From Opitutia bacterium UBA4506 (GTDB taxonomy: Bacteria; Verrucomicrobiota; Verrucomicrobiia; Opitutales; Puniceicoccaceae): a stretch of 10,246 nt of DNA. The notes beneath the pieces were generated by a model that saw nothing but the letters and a program-made list of their open reading frames with translations, was not told the origin of the DNA and searched no databases. Location of the stretch: assembly GCA_002388665.1 (NCBI GenBank), contig DGMY01000009.1:1-10246 (forward strand), read 5' to 3'. Positions within the stretch are counted from its first letter, which is position 1; every line of letters starts with the position of its first letter. Below, piece by piece: positions 6,980-10,246 of the stretch. Both the position numbers and the translations under genes were made by a program.

Positions 6980-7936
6980 TTAATGCTCGTGTTCTTCTCC
7001 GTGGTTACAGATCAGGCCGATATACACAGCCACGAGGAGTGTAAAGACGAGGGCTTGGACGAATCCAATGATGACCTCGAGAAAGTAGAATGGCACTGGC
7101 AGGATGAAGGCAAAGATCCCGTGCATGCTGGTGATCAGATTTTCTCCCCCGAACATGTTCCCGAAAAGACGAAACGAGAGCGATACCGGACGGAAGAGGA
7201 TCGAGATGATTTCGATCATACCCACACCGATAAAGATAAAGGTAAGAAGGAAATACACTGGAAGAGGAACACTGTCCTTATCCGCTTTATTGCCGAAGAT
7301 ATCCTTTATCACGCCCTTGGGGCCGACATAGGCAAAGATGAAATACAACCACGCCACGGTAGCCACCGCGGATAGCGCGAAGGTCATATTCAGGTCGGCA
7401 TTCGCAGGCCGAATCACATAGCGGAAGTGATCGTGAACCTGACCTTCCTTGCGGAGGTCTTTGATGATCGCGTCCTGCTCTTTCGAATCATCAGGCAGTG
7501 CGTTGTAGGCCGCCTGTTGTTCGACGGAGTCAAATTGGACGACCATGGTATCGTGGCCAATGGTACCCACACCCGGAAGCAATCCGCTCCAGTTGGAAAT
7601 CAAAATAAAAGTGAAGAGACCGCCAAGGAGCCAGAATGTCGGCCCTACCATGCGCTTTCCAACGATCGGCTGAATCAGGTCGCGCACTCCGATGACGAGA
7701 GTCTCGATAACGACTTGCCCCTTCGATGGGATCAATGAAATTTTGCCGACCATCAACCGAACGACGATGATCAAAAGCACTGAAATTCCCCAGCTCGTCA
7801 CCATCGCATTAGTGATCGGAATTCCGAAGATTTCGCCAATTTGATAAGCGTGTGCAGAAACGGCGCCGTCTGCCGCCGAAGCGGAGGCTCCGCACGCCAA
7901 AACACCGGCGGCAACGAGTAGATTTCGTAGTTTCAT
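6980..7936 (-). CDS. atpB: ATP synthase F0 a subunit (proton channel)
   Basis: 318 residues from the ATG at 7936; a TTG one codon upstream is also in frame but less likely. The essential stator arginine is Arg256 in SLSFRLFGNMFGGEN. A conserved NWSGLLPG follows an early helix, and ADLNMTFALS marks the next. The N-terminus (MKLRNLLVAAGVLACGASASA) looks like a cleavable signal peptide, with a likely cut near residue 21-22; VLAC also resembles a weak lipobox. An insert of roughly 45-50 charged residues (about 128-176) lies between NWSGLLPGVG and the RPANADLN segment, predicted to be periplasmic by E. coli topology. The tail is His/Glu-rich (HGEEHEH). It is the first gene of the operon; no atpI precedes it here. 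Confidence 0.98.
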   Translation of the reverse strand: MKLRNLLVAAGVLACGASASAADGAVSAHAYQIGEIFGIPITNAMVTSWGISVLLIIVVRLMVGKISLIPSKGQVVIETLVIGVRDLIQPIVGKRMVGPTFWLLGGLFTFILISNWSGLLPGVGTIGHDTMVVQFDSVEQQAAYNALPDDSKEQDAIIKDLRKEGQVHDHFRYVIRPANADLNMTFALSAVATVAWLYFIFAYVGPKGVIKDIFGNKADKDSVPLPVYFLLTFIFIGVGMIEIISILFRPVSLSFRLFGNMFGGENLITSMHGIFAFILPVPFYFLEVIIGFVQALVFTLLVAVYIGLICNHGEEHEH

Positions 7937-7964
7937 CAAGAAGTGGAAAAAGGGAAAGCGTTTA

Positions 7965-7994
7965 GTTATCGGAAACCTTCGACAGATGGGTCAA
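7965..7994 (-). promoter_or_regulatory. Candidate sigma70-type promoter for the atp operon
   Basis: On the minus strand TTGACC (7994-7989, 5 of 6 to TTGACA) and GATAAC (7970-7965, 4 of 6 to TATAAT) are separated by 18 bp. The implied start would give a short leader of roughly 20-25 nt before the atpB ATG. No terminator is visible in the 97 nt between aspS and atpB, so read-through from aspS is also possible. Confidence 0.4.
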
Positions 7995-8036
7995 CTCTCA
8001 AAGGAAGTATATTTCGAAAGATTCACAATTCTGGCA

Positions 8037-9836
8037 TTAATCCTCTGTGCGAACGGGTTCGACGTTGCGGATAAATAGGTCGCGCAACTGCTTGTCTCCC
8101 GCCGGTGAGGGTGATCCAGCCATGAGATCCTGGCCTTTCTGGGTTTTCGGAAAGGCGATGACGTCGCGGATGCTCGGGCGGTTTGCCAATATCGCCACCA
8201 GACGATCCAACCCGAAGGCGATCCCACCATGGGGAGGTGCCCCGTAGGAAAACGCTTCCAACATGTAGCCAAAACGCTCTTGAACGACGTCTTTCGGCAG
8301 ACTCAGGACGTCCTCGAAGACTTTCTGCTGCAAATCGGGTTGGTGGATACGGATGCTTCCACCCCCGAGCTCTACACCGTTTAGGACGAGGTCGTAGTGC
8401 TGTCCACGAACTGCCTTCGGGTCTGAATCCAAAAGATCCATGTCTTCGGGAACAGGAGAGGTAAATGGATGGTGCGCCGCCGCAAACCGGCCTGCCTCTT
8501 CGTCGAAGAGCATGAGCGGGAATTCGATCACCCAGAGGAATTTATAGTCCTTGGGATCCCGTGTGATTTTTCCGCGTTTCTCCAAGAGCTTCGCCGCATC
8601 GAGCCGGACACGTCCCAAAATCGTGCAAGCAGACTCCCACTCTCCCGCAGCGAAGAAGACTACGTCGCCGTCTTCCACTTCGAGTTGTTCCTTGAGTGCT
8701 TGCTGTTCCTCGTCAGAAAGGAACTTCAGAATCGGTGACTTCCACTGCCCCGCTTCGGCCTTGATAAAAGCCAGTCCCTTGGCTCCGAGTGACTTTGCGC
8801 CTTCTTCGAGGCCCTTGAGTTCACCCTGAGTCAGATCGGCGAGGCCCTTGGCGTTGATCGCCTTAACGACTCCACCGCTTGAAACGGCACCTGCGAACAC
8901 CTTAAAGCCAGACTTGGCGAAGGTTTCCGAAAAGTCATTGATCTCCATCGCAAACCGCGTGTCGGGCTTGTCCGATCCAAAGCGGTTCATCACTTCGTTG
9001 TAGGAAAGCCGTGGGAATGGAGTCTGGATGTCGGCACCAACCGCATCCTTCCATACCCGCTTCATCAATCCTTCAACCAAAGCGTACATGTCCTCACGGT
9101 CGATGAAGGACATTTCCAAATCGATCTGAGTAAACTCTGGCTGACGATCGGCGCGAAGGTCTTCGTCACGAAAGCAGCGCGCGATCTGAAAATAGCGTTC
9201 CACGCCGGCAACCATCAGCATTTGTTTGTACTGCTGCGGCGATTGAACAAGCGCGTAGTACTCGTTCGGGTTGAGGCGACTGGGCACCAAAAATTCGCGA
9301 GCACCTTCGGGCGTACTCTTAAATAGTGACGGGGTCTCCACTTCGAGAAATCCGCTCTCGTCCAAGTAACGGCGAACCGCTTGGGCGGTACGGTGGCGCA
9401 AACGCAGAACATCCAGATTCCGCGGACGGCGAAGATCCATGTAGCGGTAACGCAGGCGCAAGTCCTCGTTCACTTTGTCCGCCTTCTCATCATCCATTGG
9501 GAACGGAGGAGTCTTCGAGTGGTTCAACAACTCGACGGCACCGGCCTGCACCTCGATTTCGCCGGTCTGCATTCGGGAGTTGATGGTCGATGGCTCACGA
9601 AGAACAACCTCCCCTTCTACTTCCAGAACCGATTCGGGCTTAAAATGGGCCATCGCTTCATCGATGGTTTGATTGCCAGGGTGAACCACGACTTGGGTCA
9701 CCCCCTCGCGATCCCGTAAATCGACAAAAAGGACTCCGCCGTGGTCCCGGACCGAATCAATCCAGCCAGTGAGTACGACTTTTGATCCGGCCGCCTCTTT
9801 TCTCAGCTCTCCGCAGTTGTGTGTGCGCTTCTTCAT
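8037..9836 (-). CDS. aspS: Aspartyl-tRNA synthetase, bacterial type, probably non-discriminating
   Basis: 599 residues from the ATG at 9836, giving the typical N-terminus MKKRTHNCGELR; an in-frame extension of 12 residues upstream has no family support. The protein charges tRNA-Asp with aspartate. Domains: OB-fold anticodon-binding domain (about 1-105, GWIDSVRDHGGVLFVDLRD); class II catalytic core with motif 2 around FRDEDLRADRQPEFTQIDLE (222-241) and QSPQQYKQ (198-205); the bacterial GAD insert (about 290-410); and motif 3 GIAFGLDRL (538-546). His32 with Gly33-Gly34 matches the DHGG of non-discriminating enzymes such as that of Pseudomonas aeruginosa, where discriminating enzymes have Leu. 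The 20 nt before the ATG are all pyrimidines, with no Shine-Dalgarno. Confidence 0.98.
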   Translation of the reverse strand: MKKRTHNCGELRKEAAGSKVVLTGWIDSVRDHGGVLFVDLRDREGVTQVVVHPGNQTIDEAMAHFKPESVLEVEGEVVLREPSTINSRMQTGEIEVQAGAVELLNHSKTPPFPMDDEKADKVNEDLRLRYRYMDLRRPRNLDVLRLRHRTAQAVRRYLDESGFLEVETPSLFKSTPEGAREFLVPSRLNPNEYYALVQSPQQYKQMLMVAGVERYFQIARCFRDEDLRADRQPEFTQIDLEMSFIDREDMYALVEGLMKRVWKDAVGADIQTPFPRLSYNEVMNRFGSDKPDTRFAMEINDFSETFAKSGFKVFAGAVSSGGVVKAINAKGLADLTQGELKGLEEGAKSLGAKGLAFIKAEAGQWKSPILKFLSDEEQQALKEQLEVEDGDVVFFAAGEWESACTILGRVRLDAAKLLEKRGKITRDPKDYKFLWVIEFPLMLFDEEAGRFAAAHHPFTSPVPEDMDLLDSDPKAVRGQHYDLVLNGVELGGGSIRIHQPDLQQKVFEDVLSLPKDVVQERFGYMLEAFSYGAPPHGGIAFGLDRLVAILANRPSIRDVIAFPKTQKGQDLMAGSPSPAGDKQLRDLFIRNVEPVRTED

Positions 9837-10014
9837 GGAAAAAAGGAAAGAGAAAACCCACCCGACCGACACGGTACAAGCGCAAACCGAGACAAATTCT
9901 CAGGAACCCGAAAAAAAGGGCTTCCAGAGGAGACCAAAAAAATTGAGGCAAATAGATATGGAAACCGCGACTCTTCTACCCCAAGTCCCTTAATTTTGCC
10001 CATCGACAAGGGCA
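9837..10014. other. Leader region upstream of aspS, no gene seen
   Basis: This 178-nt region lies between the aspS start and the right repeat element. The aspS-proximal end is almost purely purine on the plus strand (9837-9856). No promoter of good match, T-box-like structure or terminator was recognised. The aspS promoter presumably lies here or within the repeat array. Confidence 0.5.
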
Positions 10015-10246
10015 GCGGTCAGAGGTCGGAGGGCGGAGGTCGGAGGTCAGAGGTCAGAGGGCAGTAGTCGGAGGGCGGAGGTCAGAGGGCGGAGGTCAGA
10101 GGGCGGAGGTCGGAGGTCAGAAATTTGGCGATCAGAATTCAACGTTAAAAGTTTAGTGTTTAACGTTTAAAGTTTAACGTTCCTCCATATCCCCTGTCCC
10201 CATCTCCCCTATCCCATATCCCATATCCCATCTCCCATATCCCCTA
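10015..10246 (+). repeat. Tripartite heptanucleotide repeat element, right copy (cut by window end)
   Basis: The order and orientation are as in the left copy. Block 1 (10015-10119) is 15 uninterrupted 7-bp units: GCGGTCA first, then GAGGTCA, GAGGTCG and GAGGGCG variants, including an alternating GAGGGCG-GAGGTCA pair at 10071-10105. GAAATTT (10120-10126) and GCGATCA (10128-10134) lead into block 2 (10144-10181): GTTAAAA, GTTTAGT, GTTTAAC, GTTTAAA, GTTTAAC, GTT. This has exactly two units (14 bp) more than the left copy. After GTTCCTC (10179-10185) comes block 3: CATATCC 10186-10192, CCTGTCC 10193-10199, CATCTCC 10201-10207, CCTATCC 10208-10214, then CATATCC/CATCTCC units to 10242. The array probably continues beyond the window. 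It is non-coding. Confidence 0.9.

Noticed and set aside
6983..7375. Plus-strand, highly charged open frame opposite atpB
   Set aside because: The charge-rich composition is the mirror of hydrophobic membrane codons in atpB; no independent support.
9837..9872. Alternative upstream start of aspS adding 12 residues
   Set aside because: AspRS proteins normally begin at the M-K-R-T-H-like segment, which corresponds to the ATG at 9836.
9819..10067. Small plus-strand open frame running into the G/A-rich heptads
   Set aside because: Its C-terminal part is just translated repeat (Gly/Arg/Ser/Glu); no start signal or homology.
10015..10246. CRISPR array
   Set aside because: Units are 7 bp and contiguous with no unique spacers, and no cas gene is present.

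Overview
The window is dominated by a complete bacterial F-type ATP synthase operon on the minus strand, in the order atpB-atpE-atpF-atpH-atpA-atpG-atpD-atpC (subunits a, c, b, delta, alpha, gamma, beta, epsilon). It runs from about 7936 down to 1212 and ends in a clear Rho-independent terminator at 1157-1190. Directly upstream on the same strand lies aspS (aspartyl-tRNA synthetase, 9836-8037). On the plus strand at the left end is a two-gene unit: a small predicted lipoprotein (276-494) and a secreted DUF1318/YdbL-family protein (514-891). It converges on the ATP synthase operon.

Organism: a Gram-negative bacterium of moderate to fairly high GC, shown by the lipoprotein signal, the YdbL-type periplasmic protein and the full F0F1 operon. 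A member of Verrucomicrobiota (Opitutia-like) is my best guess. It rests on overall protein flavour, a subunit a with a signal-like N-terminus, a very short delta subunit and near-absence of Shine-Dalgarno sites. It is not proven by any single marker here. AspRS carries the His-Gly-Gly signature expected of non-discriminating enzymes.

Layout: 1-196 is a composite array of 7-bp repeats; 276-891 is the lipoprotein/YdbL pair; 892-1211 is a convergent intergenic region with an inverted repeat and the atp terminator; 1212-7936 is the ATP synthase operon; 7937-8036 is a short gap with a plausible promoter; 8037-9836 is aspS; 9837-10014 is its leader; 10015-10246 is a second copy of the composite repeat, in the same orientation as the first.

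The genes themselves are mostly housekeeping. The most unusual content is the pair of tripartite elements at the two ends. Each has three successive blocks, all with period 7 but different unit sequences (GAGGTCA-like, then GTTTAAC-like, then CATATCC-like), around a 30-nt core that is identical between the copies. Secondary points of interest are a 12-bp hairpin between atpE and atpF, pyrimidine-rich leaders in place of Shine-Dalgarno sites, a charged insert in subunit a, a delta subunit lacking much of its N-terminal domain, and an alanine-rich c-ring packing motif.
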